Of a stretch of DNA of 64,000 nucleotides, positions 10,641-23,289 are shown in pieces. The first letter of the stretch is position 1, and the number at the start of each line of letters is the position of its first letter. This DNA comes from Metellina segmentata (Eukaryota > Arthropoda > Arachnida > Araneae > Tetragnathidae): positions 58,067,359 through 58,131,358 of the forward strand of contig OX375877.1 of the NCBI GenBank assembly GCA_947359465.1, given 5' to 3'. The notes below the pieces were generated by a model. The model saw only the letters and a program-made list of their open reading frames with translations, searched no databases and was not told the DNA's origin. Position numbers and translations under genes: made by a program.

Positions 10641-11749
10641 TTCTTCAACCTGTATTCAAAGTTTCCGAGTATTTGTATACAATTAATAAACAAACAGTAA
10701 TTTTTTATGAACTTTTTCAAAAACAATGAACACAATGTTTGAAAAATTTAAAAAGATCGCAAAACTCACTAGAAAATATTTTTATTTTTATTTCTCAAAC
10801 TAGTGATCTATTTAAAAACTAATACCGTATTTCGTTTAAAGCTTAATAGAAAACATATGAATTTTCTGTTCTAATTTTATCTTGCATGGAGAATTTTGAA
10901 TTTTGCTAAGGCACTTGAAAAAAAATAAATGTATAAAACAATGCCCTCCAAACTACTTGATAACATGATTTTCTAAATTTTAGAACACAAACTGCGGCAG
11001 AGTAAACTAATGTACCATATTTCATCTAGTTAGTTGGAAATCCACTGTCCCATTTAAATGCATTTAAAATTAATGTAAATAATGAAAATAGGTATTCACT
11101 AATATTAAAAATTAATGATTCAAGCCAGTGAAACAGTTTTTATTAAACATTTCAACATTACTGAGAAACAAAACAGATATTTAATTTTTTGATATATAGA
11201 TGGCAGCACATGTAGATGTAACTTTCCTTCCAAAAGCGAACCAGCATTTTGAGATCGTCGAGCTGTCCAGTTGAAGTTGTAAAAATTTTCTTTTAGATCA
11301 AATTTCAAAGAAATCGTTTTTGTGGAAAAGTAGAATTCAGTCCAACAGAACGTGCGTAACTGTTTTCCAACATTTGGGATCTAAAATTATGTAACAGCAA
11401 GCAGAATTACCAGGGGTCTCTCGGGTTTAATTAATTAAATGTTGATCAAAAAGTGATTCGAAAAAAACACTTTTCTTTCACAGAAAAATGCAAACATCTT
11501 TTTAGTGCAGGGAAAATAATTTTTAAAGTCGTTTTCACTTATTCATAACTTCTACAATTTACTTCAGACGTGAATATGTAGACGCATATTAATGTATCCA
11601 TATCGATATAATCCATTCAATATTCAGTGCGTACCTGCTGTAAGACAAAAGTATTTTTCTAATGTGTTGACTGCTGAAGTCGACAAAGAACTATCTTTGA
11701 ATTGCAACGCATGGCTACCTATCCGTTTCAATTTAACGCTACATATCTT
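10641..11749. other. AT-rich DNA, nothing recognised
   Basis: No coding or structural signal seen. Confidence 0.5.
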
Positions 11750-12935
11750 CTTTTTAACCAATTTTATTTTAACCTTACCGGTCATTTTAAAAAATAAGGA
11801 GTTACCTTATTTAAAAAGGTTTTGTATATTTTATTTATTTTATGAAACGGAATTCTACAAAAACAAATAAGTATTCATCCAAAGACTCAAGGAAAGTTGG
11901 TCGAAATATACATATACTGCCAAGAAATTACCCATGTTTAGTGATATTCTGCAAAAAATAAAAATAATTAATTAAACTTTAACTACTAAATAATATAGCC
12001 GCAATGTGAAAAATAAGGGAACACATAAATACAAACAGAAACGAAATCCCGATCATTAAAAGAATGCAGAATTCTGAAAAACGACAGATTCAACCTTGTC
12101 GAATTTTGACTTCCTGTGTATTTTCTGAAATAGAACAAATCGAAAGACGTTTGAAAATTATTGATAAACGCAATAATGATTTATTTTTTACAAAAATAAA
12201 AAAAATTTTAAATAAAATTTGGAAACATTAAACTTTGACAAAAACATTTCGTGTTCGCAACAAATACAACATGGAATTTTGATAAAATTTATAAAAGGTG
12301 TTGATGATAAGGTCATGGGGAACCTGGCCCCGAAGGTACCTCAATCTCCAGTATCGACAGTATAGCACTCGATAAATGAGCCTGCCTTGGTATATTTGGT
12401 AATCCTAATAAATTTAAAATTTACAAAACAAAACATTAATTGTGGCGCTGCCAGATACCGAAATGCAAAATTACGCTTTTATAAACAATTAACTTTTTTC
12501 TTGGGTTTTTCAATAAAAAAATGTAAGTTATGCAAAATTAAATATTTTAAATATATTTTTTTTTATCAATTAAACATCTTCCCTATCATAAATTATTTAG
12601 AAATAAAAAATCAGTTCAAACATAGATTTTAGAATTTAATTTAAATTATTTAAATACAATGTTTTTGAAAAAAGTCTAACGATCAATACTGATAAAACAA
12701 TTTTGTTGGAAATGTTGTTTTTCCATCAATACTGGCAAAATAACTGGCTATTGTTTTTAGCCCCTTCTGCACACCCAGGACAAATAAAACGGTGGTTAAA
12801 ATGTAGCCTAAGTTACCCGCAGGGTTCTAAAGAATCTTTGTTCCAAATTTGGTGTAGATTGGTTAAAAGGCGTAGATTTGTATCGAGAACAGACAGACGT
12901 CAACTCTGCTTTTTATATATAGGTATATATTAAAC
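11750..12935 (+). repeat. Interspersed repeat family A, copy 1
   Basis: Collinear with 61590-62680 over more than 1 kb. Shared blocks in order: TTACCGGTCATTTTAA, TTTGTATATTTTATTTATTT, GAAAGTTGGTCGAAA, AAATTACCCATG, TAAATACAAACAGAAAC, CAGATACCGAA followed by GCAAAATTACGCTTTTAT, and CTCTGCACACC-type words. The right end (TGTATCGAGAACAGACAGAC then a TTTTTATATATAGG run) resembles ends of many arthropod non-autonomous repeats, but I cannot assign a class. No coding potential. Confidence 0.75.
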
Positions 12936-13253
12936 TAATTTATTTCCTGTATGAATTTGAGTACATATTTCATAAATTGTTGTTAAATTGATAATGAAAA
13001 TAATTTTAATTTTCTGGATTAAGAAACGGTTGTTGTTTTGAATTGAGTTTCATATTGTCAAAACAGAGGAAATTGAATGAAGCTGTGTGCAAATGGGGCT
13101 TCGTCTATTTTATAGCTTCCAAAACTTTTTCTTTCATCTCTTTTATAGAAACAATTTTCTACAGTGAATTAGTTCGAAAATCAATCTCAACCAATAATAA
13201 ATTACATACGTAGATGTGCCATAATTTTTTAAATTCACTAATATATTTATGTA

Positions 13254-13604
13254 CAGTTGCTGAAGGAAAACGAACCACCCATCGTCATTCGAGAAATTTT
13301 AACAGGAGCGAAAATTCAAAGATGGCGTTTGACAGGAACTTACGTCTTCTATAGATTCAAATGTATAAAATTTGCATAAGGGGCCGTCTTCATATTAAAT
13401 TGAGCAACAACTTCAAAATTTCCAGTGGGAACCCCTATTTCGACACACAATTTCGAATTTGTATCAAAATTTAACTTCAGAGATAAATTATCCTGTCATT
13501 GGGTCTTACCATTTAGATGTTATGAGTACAGAAAGTTTGAAGCTCCTAATGTTAAAGCAGTTTCTTGGACTTTTATGGATATCTACAGTAGCGAGCGTAG
13601 CTAA

Positions 13605-13639
<35 letters not shown>

Positions 13640-14454
13640 AAACTTAACTTACAAAGGGACAGTATAAATACCAGTGTAACCCAACTCTACCATGAAGTAC
13701 TTTTTGGTAGACACTAAGTTACGCTGGTTCCTAAATAATATTTCTACAGCGCTGATATTTTGTACCATGTTACTGTTATACAACCCAAACGAAATCCAAC
13801 TGGTATTTTATTTTTAAAATGGTCTTTAGTATGCATTAATAATTAATAAATTAAATTTTGTAAAATTATTAATTGCAACCTTACTATATTTTGATGGGAA
13901 ACTATTCAGAAGGATTTCTAATATGACCATACAAATTTTCATATTAATCCAGCTGTTGGTTTTTACGTTACAATAAATGTTCCTCATTATAGAGATTTTA
14001 GACAGCAACCAAAAGTTTAAAAACGTGTTACAAAACCTCGGATCGTATTCACGCGTGGACAAATGCGATTCAAATAGTGGTCAAATTTGAAATGCGGGAA
14101 GCTATTACTACAATAATCGGATTCCGCGAATAACGACTTTCAATGTGGAGATGATCCCTGAAATTGACAGCAACTTTTACATTGAATATCTCCGGATATA
14201 AAGATAGTAAAATCAGGAAATTTTATTTTAAGACTAATTTGATGACACAGAGTCTGATTATGGCATCAAAACATGGTGTTTCCATTAGACATTTTGCTGT
14301 TTGTGCAAACTTTAGTATGAAGACGTCCCCTTATGCAATTTGTTTGTATTTGAATCTGAAGTAGCCGTTTTTCCCTACTGGAATGACATCTGAACTTGCT
14401 CTGCTATGAATAGCGCTCGAAACAAAAGGGGTGATTCGTTTATTTCCGCGACTG
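13254..14454. mobile_element. TA-flanked foldback element with long inverted repeats
   Basis: Left end TACAGTTGCTGAAGG and right end CCGCGACTGTA face each other. The inverted similarity continues inwards for about 200 bp: AAATTTGCATAAGGGGCCGT with CTTCATA on the left pairs with ACGTCCCCTTATGCAATTT and TGAAGAC on the right. TA dinucleotides flank both ends, pointing to a Tc1/mariner-type non-autonomous element. It encodes nothing recognisable and carries a (CT)n run at about 13608-13637. Confidence 0.72.
13608..13637. repeat. (CT)n microsatellite
   Basis: Fifteen CT dinucleotides inside the foldback element. Confidence 0.95.
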
Positions 14455-15113
14455 TACCTGTATGTAAGCTAGCCCGGTTCGTAGAATAACGGATTAGCAA
14501 CCGGATGGTTGTTAGTTCGATACTCAATCCCCGAAAAAATGGGTTTTAATCTGCTTTAGCTTAGTGCAAGTTTTTTTATTTTTCATATTATTAACAACTA
14601 ACAATCCAGTTGTATTTAGTAATTTTACTGTCAGTATTTCGTCTTGAAGTCAGGACAAAATGTTTGATATGAAATTAATAATCATTGCAAATTTGTTAAA
14701 AAATAAGTTTTACTAACATAATAAATACAAAAGGATATCGAAAATCATAAGTGATTGATTCAAATTGAGCTTTTAACTAAATCCAATACTAATTTATGTA
14801 AGAGAGACTATATGTGCTGAACAAACGTCATCTATAGATGACCATAGAGCGCAGACTTATGTATGTATTATTTCACTTCATCGTACTTATTCACATATTA
14901 TACTCATTATTTTACTTCATTTTATCAACTGAATATACTCATTCCTTTCATTAAAGTAATACATTCGATAAGTTACAATAATTATAAAAATTAAGTATCA
15001 CTTCTTGGTACAGATTAAAACTGTCAAAAGATTTAAAAATTATAAAGAACGACTAATGTGAAAATCAACACACATTTTAAAACTAAACCTTATTTTGGAT
15101 GCTCAAACGGGAT
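14455..15113. other. Unassigned; weak tRNA-like block at 14470-14525
   Basis: A short block (TTAGCAACCGGATGG followed by GTTAGTTCGATACTC) has a tRNA-like look but does not fold into a convincing cloverleaf. Otherwise nothing is seen. Confidence 0.35.
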
Positions 15114-15295
15114 TTTGAAACACATTTTATTTATAGACTGAAAGTTAATTTTAATGTAGTAACTTAAATTTTGAAACACATTTCATTTATATACTGAAAT
15201 TAAATTTTAATGTAGTAACTTAAATTTTATAACAAATTTTATTTATAGACTGAAACTTAATTTTAATGTATCTAAGTAACTTAAATTTTGAAGAA
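15114..15295. repeat. Tandem repeat, three units of about 60 bp
   Basis: Three consecutive units share ACATTTTATTTATAGACTGA, TTAATTTTAATGTA and TAACTTAAATTTTG. The units begin near 15116, 15176 and 15233 and differ by a few substitutions and a small insertion in the third. Confidence 0.85.
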
Positions 15296-15919
15296 CTTTT
15301 TTATTGAATAGAATGTTTCCTATTCCAATACGGATGCATTTGCACCACATATTTTCGACGTGCTAACTCAGCAGTTCGTACATTTTGCACTCTGACTCAC
15401 CTTAATAATTAAAATTATTGATGTCATCAAATTAACATAAAAAAGTTACTACGATATGGCTTGGAAAAGATATAATAATTTACAAATAACAAATCAAATA
15501 CGTGGTGGTTTTTTTTTATTATCTAAGACCACTGTTTTGTTCTTTAATAACTTTTAAACGAAATATTTTTAATTAATTTTTTTACGATCTGTTTACTCAA
15601 TGAATGACAGTAACCATTTTGGGGGTCTATGCAATATTTAACCATTTTTTTCCTCGAGAATACTGATGAAGTGTGGTTACTGTCAATTGTGAACAATACT
15701 GTGCGATGTTACGAGTTTTTGTTCTGACTGAAATTGATCGACAAGGCTTTCAGATCACGTATTGTCAAAGGATGGAGCAACTTACCACAGTTCTTGCATC
15801 TATGTTAGTTCTAAAATTTGCATTTCCGTGACAAAAAAATATCAAAATCTGGGTGTTATCGATTGTCCCCATTTACCCCCGTTTGGCTCAGCTCAACCCC
15901 CCTAGTGGTTGTCTGGAGA
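15296..15919. other. AT-rich DNA, nothing recognised
   Basis: No coding or structural signal seen. Confidence 0.5.
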
Positions 15920-16105
15920 CAAGGCATCTAGTAATTAGCAAAATCTGACGAAATCTTGACGAACGAGATATCTCGTCATTAGAAGCGAACACGATCAATA
16001 AAAGAAAACTGACCAGATCTTGATCTCGTCATCATAAAAATATCGTGACAACATCTGAGTTGTCACTCCACTGTCCAAACTTCCACACCACGGCAATTTA
16101 GATTT
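15920..16105. repeat. Interspersed repeat with CTCGTCATTAGAAGC motif, joined to a SINE-like piece
   Basis: The left part (AAATCTTGACGAACGAG, TCGTCATTAGAAG, CCAGATCTTGATCTC) is shared with 32940-33310 and weakly with 34010-34077. The right part (TGTCACTCCACTGTCCAAAC, TTCCACACC) resembles 58035-58080 of the full SINE (CACCCCACTCTCCAAAC). It is either a composite or a related SINE. Confidence 0.5.
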
Positions 16106-16133
16106 TAAGACTAGATTGGTAGATTTATGAAAT

Positions 16134-16835
16134 GACAATTATTTTTAAGAAATTCCTATGATCTATTCTTTGGATCTAAAGGTATGGCATATCTCTCATA
16201 TTATAAAAGGAAGTGCTTGTCTGTTTGTTTGTATGTTTCCTGCACGCAAAGTGCTGACGAATCTATGGCTCTTACAGTAATGGGATTTGGCACACATGTA
16301 GTCCGAACTTTTTGCAATTTTAGTGTCACTGCGAATTTTAAAATACAATCTAGAACACGTTTTAAAGTGACAATTATTTCTAAGAAATTCCTATGATCTA
16401 TTCTTTGAATCTAAAGGTATGGCATATCTCTAATATTATAAAAGGAAGTGTTTTGTCTCTTTGTTCGTTTTCCTGCACGCAAAGTGCTGACGAATCTATG
16501 GCTCTTACAGTAATGGGATTTGGCACACATGTAGTCCGAACTTTTTGCAATTTTAGTGTCACTGCGAATTTTAAAATACAATCTAGAACACGTTTTAAAG
16601 TGACAATTATTTCTAAGAAATTCCTATGATCTATTCTTTGAATCTAAAGGTATGGCATATCTCTAATATTATAAAAGGAAGTGTTTTGTCTCTTTGTTCG
16701 TTTTCCTGCACGCAAAGTGCTGACGAATCTATGGCTCTTACAGTAATGGGATTTGGCACACAGGTAGTCGGAATTTTTTGCAATTTTAGGGTCACGGCGA
16801 ATTTTAAATTACAATCTAGAACACATTTTAAAATG
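16134..16835. repeat. Three tandem copies of a 233-235 bp unit
   Basis: Units 16134-16368, 16369-16601 and 16602-16835 each begin GACAATTATTT and contain AAAGGTATGGCATATCTC, CCTGCACGCAAAGTGCTGAC and ATGGGATTTGGCACACA. Copies 1 and 2 are the same in their 3' halves, while copies 2 and 3 are the same in their 5' halves; copy 3 then diverges after about 16763. Open frames of 70-83 codons recur only because the unit repeats, and the unit length is not a multiple of three. Confidence 0.95.
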
Positions 16836-17499
16836 AATTTAATAGTTTTTAATCGTTCTTTCTTATATTGGAAATGAAGAAGCATCAAAATTTAGATTTT
16901 CTTCCTCACGGCGCTATTGACGTCAGCCTTTGAAACCAGTCAGGTTTTTTCACCTTCCGTCTCGCGAACAGATTCGAATGCCCTTCGTTTGATTCGAGAT
17001 TCATTCATTTTGATTTCCTGGGAAACAGATTCGAGTGAAACAAGAAATTGTTAACGTTAACACTGGCATTCTTCAGTGCTCTTATTAATCTCAGCGATCG
17101 TTAAAGATAGAATGCAAATTTTAACGGATTTGAAATCTGCGGAAAATTTTACACCAGATAGATACCTTATACGTTTGATTTTCTTTTAATAAATAATTTA
17201 TATATATTTTTTGGTTTGAGAAGCCAACCACCACCACCACCGGCAATACGAACTCACGAAAATAACTGTCACGGACTCCGTTATGGCTGTTATCCAATAG
17301 GCTACAAATTCGCAAACCAAATGGGAATTCGTGATGGTTGTTATCTAATAGGCTACGAATTCCCATTTAGTTTACGAAGCAAACCAATAACCACACAAAA
17401 GCAACTGGCACGAGAAACGCCGGGTTAGCCACGCAGTGGCTTGTACACTACATGGACAAAAGTTTCTGGACACTGCAGAAAATTCGGAGGATCCATCTG
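16836..17499. other. Unassigned, with two short repeat pieces
   Basis: At 17095-17195 there is a copy of the GTTAAAGATAGA...TTTTACACCAGAT block that also forms the arms of the foldback element at 27781-28506. At 17283-17370 a block of about 55 bp (TGGTTGTTATCTAATAGGCT-like, with GGGAATTCG) occurs twice. No gene is visible. Confidence 0.5.
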
Positions 17500-17855
17500 A
17501 GTGTGAGGTTGTTTCCCCTGGTTAGGACTTGGCCCACTTCTTTATGTACCTGGTGCCATAAACGCTGACGTAAAAACCCGGACGTTCTGGATAATTCGGC
17601 CTTGTCTACACTAGAGCAATACTACGGCGATGATGGTTGTTTCTTCCAACAGGATCGAGCTCCATGCCATACCCGATCGAATACTTGAGGGACAAACTGG
17701 TGCGACGAGTACGACATCTCCACGCACGTCCACCTTCACAACAATCTCTTCTCACAACTTGAAAGAGGCATGGCGAGCTATTCCTGCCCAGGCTTACAGA
17801 GAACTTAAGAAAAGTATGCCTCGACGTGTTGCATCTGTAGTACAAGCAAAATAAG
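17500..17855 (+). pseudogene. Tc1-like transposase C-terminal relic with internal deletion
   Basis: The reading passes through three frames. GDDGCFFQQDRAPCHT carries the second catalytic Asp. IEYLRDKLVRRVRHLHARP then carries the family's Glu-containing segment, and EAWRAIPAQAYRELKKSMPR with RVASVVQAK and a stop at 17851 is the normal Tc1 C-terminus. The expected 25 or so residues between CHTR and the Glu segment are missing, so an internal deletion removed the strand between the second and third acidic sites. The N-terminal half and left inverted repeat are absent. Confidence 0.8.
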
Positions 17856-17957
17856 AGCCTATCCATTATCTAAATAGAATAATAAAGCACTTTTTCTGAA
17901 AGACATGCAGTGTTCAAATGCTTTTGTCCTTATTGTGTATACGCCTTTTTTTATTAA

Positions 17958-18022
17958 TCACCCTTATTTATTAACCGCTCTTATTTATCAATTACCCTTA
18001 TTTATCAATCGCCCTTATTTTG
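17958..18022. repeat. Short tandem repeat, about 17 bp x 4
   Basis: Four units built on CCCTTATTTATCAA with variants (CTCTTATTTATCAA). Confidence 0.8.
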
Positions 18023-20110
18023 CCACCGAGGCCTCTAGACTTCTGGTATTGTTTGACTTATTCAACTATGGCAAGCTTTACTTTCAATAACAGCTTAAAA
18101 CTAATGATTAAGTCGTATTGTGATACGCCGAGTTAATTTACTTGCAGTGGAGTCATTTAGGGATGGAAGTTGACCCTCCTCAGTTTGGGTATTTTAAAAA
18201 ATGACATAGTAGTATGCATCAGGAAGATTTCGGCTGAAATGAAGCCAAGACGATACCGTTTGCTACATTATTTGTTTTTTATCTACTGTAAAAAGTATGT
18301 CTTTTCGTTGATTAAAATGAAGATTTATTTAGTTTATATCAATTTAGAGTTTTTTTCATTTGTTTGCACTCAAGTTATATCAACAGCAAGTGCATGCCTT
18401 TACGTGCATGTAGGAAATAAAGTAAAAACTGTGCATAGAAACTTGCAAAATCAGGTCTTCCCTAAAAAATCACCCCTGCCCCAATCAAAAATTGAAATGA
18501 AGTATGTTTGTCTGTAACAGTTTACTCTGTCTTTCCAATTGAAAAAACTTTAAAATTCCTACATGAAATGTAGGAAAAAAAAAAAATTCCAATATAAACT
18601 CATTCTAACATAACTCTCCTAGTCTAATCCTATATTATTTTTCTAATGAAAGCACAGCCGTTCTCCAAGAACCACCAGCTTCTTGGTGGGTTTTTCTTAG
18701 TTGGGGGCTCAGCCGTCTGCCTCCACTAGCTGAAATCACTACGGATATAGATAAAGCCCCGAAGAGAATGAATTTGGCAAATGTCTAGACAAGTTGCGAG
18801 AATCTTTATCTCACTGGGTTGTGAAAACGAAAATCAAACATCCCTTGCCGACCGCAGTCTCCCAATTTTCTTAGTGTTCTTATGCGATAGGAGGTAGGTG
18901 TCCTTCAGTTCAACCTTACATGAACCCTAATTGGTGTCTTTGATACGGACGGATAGAGTCATACCTATTTGTTCGTCTTGCCATTTATAGCCTGACTCGC
19001 GCCTAAGCTTGCAGGGTTAAGGGAGAAATTTTCAACCATCGGCATCTGTCTTATTTCAGTAACCTTCAATATTCGACTTGCGTTAACCTGCACGCCTCGT
19101 CGCGGTTCTGATGTTTGAACCATTTCCCGAATACTCGGAGTTGGACTAGTAGTTGTTCATAACACAAATTTACGCAAGCGACTTTACACTAGCAGACACT
19201 CCGGGTTGTACCGGTTGAAATAGCGTGATGACAGAAATGGTAGCGAAAAGAACAAGATCTTTGGGTTTCACCACTACAACATTTTTTCTGACATCCTACA
19301 ACTTTACTGATATGTACAGCAAAATTACAGATACTTTGGGACAAGAAGGGTTCGGCAGAGGTTAGCGAGCGTGTCCTCACTCTCTCAGGTCTCAATGGTC
19401 TTGGTAATTTCGAGCGTCTTTCAGGCCCTTTTCAGCTGGAACCACCTGTCGTTGGGAATTTTGAGTGTTCTCAAGGGGCTTGAGATTTAGGAGATCGTAA
19501 TGTCTGTATAACGTCAGATGAAGAGGGTTTATGTCAAGTGCCCAGAACTTTATGACCAATATAATGTCAAATGGAGTGTTGTAATTGTATTATTCGTTAT
19601 AGACAGTTGATCATTTGAAAGGAGTTATATGATTTCCAATTAAGGCATTATTGAATATGCATGCTTTATGTCGGCTTGATCACAGAAGCCACCTTTAAAG
19701 TGTTACAGGGTGATGCGTAATGTTACTCTGCTGACTTCTAAAGAATTCTCTGTGTGGGTTTCTACGTCTCTGAATGATTAATAAAAGGATGATGAATTTG
19801 ATTTTGGTAGGTCAGACTTTTGGAAGGCGCTCATCTAGTTTTATTAACTGAAATTTGTAAGATCCTTGAGCTTGGTGGGTTTGATTTAAGGCCTTAATTT
19901 GGCCATTTTCAATCTGAGATAAGAAGAAAATAATGAGTCACTGAACATTCTAACTCATCGCAGCAAAATGAGTTTTTCTTTCACTATTTTAAAATTTATT
20001 TGACCTGTGAGACGTACACTCCACACTTCAGATCGCTGAACCAACTTGCAAATTCACCGTTGGATTCCGGAAGAAAAACTATTCCCTTAGGTTCGACCGT
20101 TACCCTTTAC
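18023..20110. other. Unassigned, mixed composition
   Basis: About 2 kb somewhat richer in GC around 18640-19500. A short inverted repeat (CCAAGAA...TTCTTGG, 18664-18686) is the only local structure I see. Frames are short and match nothing known to me. It may hold remains of an old element. Confidence 0.4.
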
Positions 20111-20114
20111 TGAA

Positions 20115-20477
20115 ATGAAATCAATGAAATATGTGTCAGGAAAAGATTTATCCTGATTATCACATCTGTCAGAGTAACAACATGGCTAGTCCTGACCATG
20201 GTATCATGGACGGCCATTTATGAACCGGGAAATTTTTCAGAGGGACGACATGATGCAACTGATGTATAATTTTGAACCGAGATATGAGAACAGTTGAATC
20301 GTATACCACTTTTACTCTGAAATAAAAAGTTTTCACATCGCGTAGCTGCTTAAAAAATTTCCTCTCCCTGGGAGTCAATTGAAATCAATGAAATATGTGA
20401 CTGGGAAAAAGATTTATCCTGACTATCACAGCTGTCAGAGTAACAACATGACAAGTCCTAACCACGTGCTACAATAT
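20115..20477. repeat. Direct duplication of about 100 bp, 264 bp apart
   Basis: Blocks at about 20115-20212 and 20379-20477 share GAAATCAATGAAATATGTG, AAAGATTTATCCTGA, TATCACA, CTGTCAGAGTAACAACATG and AGTCCT. The intervening 165 bp is not repeated. Confidence 0.85.
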
Positions 20478-20909
20478 TTCCGAGTGTCGGAGAGTGAGTT
20501 AGGGAAATAATTTCGGTAGAGCTGCCAGTTTTCTATTCCCATGGAGAAGCTGTAAGCCTAAAGGAACATAATATTTAATGATTTATCTTACTGTTTTTAG
20601 ATACACCTATGTGGATTTTACTTGAGTGATAAGCGAAATTTTGATTTTCTTTATAGTAATAGCAAAACTTCGTTTAACATTGGTAAATGTAACTTTATTT
20701 AAAAGATATCAACGACTTTTCCAAGGGTGCTCGCCCCCTCCAAATACGCTCCTAATTCGGATACAATGACGAACAGGTGTCACCTGGAAATCGGGAAATT
20801 TCCAGGATCTCCTAGATAGAAAGGATAAAAACACCAAGATTCGTGTGACAAGTTATTTTAAAGAGAAATTATAAGAAAATGAATGCGGCAATAAGAAAAT
20901 GATTAAATA

Positions 20910-21480
20910 CAGGTAACCCTCATATAGCACGGTACTTCTATAACACGGATTCTTTTTTAACACGGTACCAAAATTGCGGCATCCCTCATATAACACGCCT
21001 AGGTTCTCCATATTACACGGTATACAATAACAATGATAATATATATAAATAAGAATGGAGTGTTTGTTTGTATACATTGAATATTTTCGACCCATTTCAA
21101 ATTTTCTATTCGTTTTTGTTTCTTCTGACGCCAAATCCGCCTCTTGCTTGTCTGTCTGTCTGGTCTGTCTGTTCATCTGTCTGTCTGTGTGTGCCCTATA
21201 AACGTCCACAAGGTTTAATATATTTTCATGAAAATTGTGGTTTCCATATAACACATATAACAGTCCTTTGGATTCCATTTTACACGGTAAGCATTATCAA
21301 ATATATATAACCTCTGAGTTTTGGTTAACACGGTTTCTATATAGCACGAGTATCCTATAACACGGTATTCCATATAGCACAGTACGCAATATCAAAATTT
21401 GTGGGACTTGTAAGTTTCGTATAACACGGATTCTCTATAGCACGGTACCAATTAATCGTGTTATACGAGGGTTACCTTTG
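20910..21480. mobile_element. Pogo/Tigger-like MITE
   Basis: The left end CAGGTAACCCTCATATAGCACGG follows a TA, and the right end, reverse-complemented, reads AGGTAACCCTCGTATAACACG. AACCCTCGTATAACGCG-like ends are known from pogo/Tigger elements. The word TATAACACGG or TATAGCACGG recurs about ten times through the interior in both halves. No transposase is encoded. A separate repeat (21045-21245) is inserted in the middle. Confidence 0.7.
21045..21245 (+). repeat. Interspersed repeat family B, partial copy
   Basis: Shares ATATAAATAAGAA, CATTGAATATTTTCGACCCA and TTTCATGAAAAT, plus a run of TCTGT words, with the reverse complements of 41530-42060 and 55570-56330. It interrupts the pogo-like MITE, so it is the younger of the two. 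Confidence 0.7.
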
Positions 21481-23289
21481 AAATAGCTTGTTGCAAAATT
21501 ATTGTGATTGGATTACTTAGTCAAACAGTGTACGAGTAGGTTTTATGGTGAACGGAGAATCAAAAAAGTATTGAAGCACAACCAACTTTAGATAATAAAA
21601 AACACGTATTTTTCTTAAAGTTGACTGTGTTTTCGTTATACAATATCTTAGTTCTAAACAAATATATTAAGCAAAAATTTAATTAAAAACAGTAATAAAG
21701 AACATGAAATTTATACACGTGTTCACAATGAAAATAAAGGTAAAGGAAGTATTAGGCACTTTGGATGAACTATATTTAAAACATTTGATGAAAAAATTAA
21801 TATATTTTAGAACTTAATTTGCGTTTGATGATTTATCTCTACAAATTCGGCATTAATTTTAAAAGATTTTGGCAAATTATTGGTTCGATTCCTCTCATTT
21901 TACAAGAGAGGAGTTATTTCCAAATTTAATTTTCATACGAAATTTAAAATGTGTTAATTCTAATTAATTTCAAACATGTAATTATCTCAATTATTTGCAA
22001 TAGGATTCAAGTCTCTATTTAGTGCATAAGTAAGGATGACTTAGAACAGTGGTACAGGGTTTAATAATATTTTGCGTGTTCTGATATAATTTAAAATTTG
22101 GTAAAATAAACATTTTTAGCACTCTGTTTTACTTTCCTTTTTGAAAATTCAAATACATATACTTGCACATTTTATCGTCAATAAAATGTTAATTTGATCA
22201 TCATATAAGCACAAATACAGCTGACGACAATCTGGTATCATCACCATGTCATATAACGGGAATAAGAGTTTTCAGTTCGTGTTCAATATTGGGTTTCTAT
22301 CCCTTTAAAAAGTATACTGAATTTCGATTCTTTTATAATTATTACCGAATTCTTGAAACTCATTAATGTAGATTCCTTAGCGATTTCTCTTTACCATATG
22401 AAAGCCCTTGATTAACTTTATTTGTCTATGGAATTTTCTAGAGTCACTCAACCATGAAAGTCGAATGTTTTTAATGTAATTTTAGCATTCCGGGAAATTT
22501 TTTAGCTTACTTCAAGAGTTAAATTAATTTGACTTGTTTTAAGGATATAACGAATCTTTGAACATAACACACCTTTGCTCACTAACACCTTTTTTGGACG
22601 CCCATTTCGTGATTACTTTCAAATTAAATTTATCTTCTGATACTTGAAAACTATATTGTCAACGGCAGACTCGATTGCATTAAACATTTCTCCGATATCT
22701 CTCAAATTTTGCACCAACAGGGGAAATTATGAGTTTTCTAGCATTGAAATAAATCTTGTTTTATCGGGCCTATACTTCTAATATTGTTGCAAACATTCAA
22801 AATTTGCAATTTCGTATTATAAGTCTGTATGAAGTATTGTTGAATAGATTATTCCCAGAAATTGACCAAATTATTGCACTTTTTCAGACTGCCCCAACAC
22901 TTTTTTAAGCACAACGTTCGCTGTGTATACAACCATTTATTCGTTAATAATTTTAATTTAATTTTGAGATTTACAGTTCATTTAGTACTGTCCTTGGTAC
23001 CTATTGGACGGCAGGAAAAAGCTCAGTTTTAGTGAAATAGCTTCTGATTTTTAATCAAATATTTGTTATGCCCCAACACTGCTTTGAGTCTGCAGAATCA
23101 AGTAAAACAATTTTATGACCAATGAATCGTAGCCGAGAACCTTTCAGTTATGTGAAAACATGTTAGTCGGAAACGGGTTAAATATTCATGTAAAACTAAT
23201 TATTATTCCAAAACAGAACGGGTGTGTTTCCTTTGTATTATTTTTTTCAGCTGTCGTCAAATTGTAAGCGTTGCTATGTTGGTATTTTA
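21481..23289. other. AT-rich DNA, nothing recognised
   Basis: No coding or structural signal seen on either strand. Confidence 0.5.

Noticed and set aside
14470..14530. Possible tRNA gene (GTTAGTTCGATAC with an A-box-like word)
   Set aside because: The T-stem does not pair and no acceptor stem is visible.
16184..16877. Three similar open frames of 70-83 codons with a Cys-Ser-Ala-Asp motif
   Set aside because: They recur only because the 233-bp DNA unit is tandemly repeated; the unit is not a multiple of three and the ends fall at unit borders.
18170..18517. Plus-strand frame of 115 codons
   Set aside because: Composition looks like translated AT-rich DNA, without motifs or a coding-like context.
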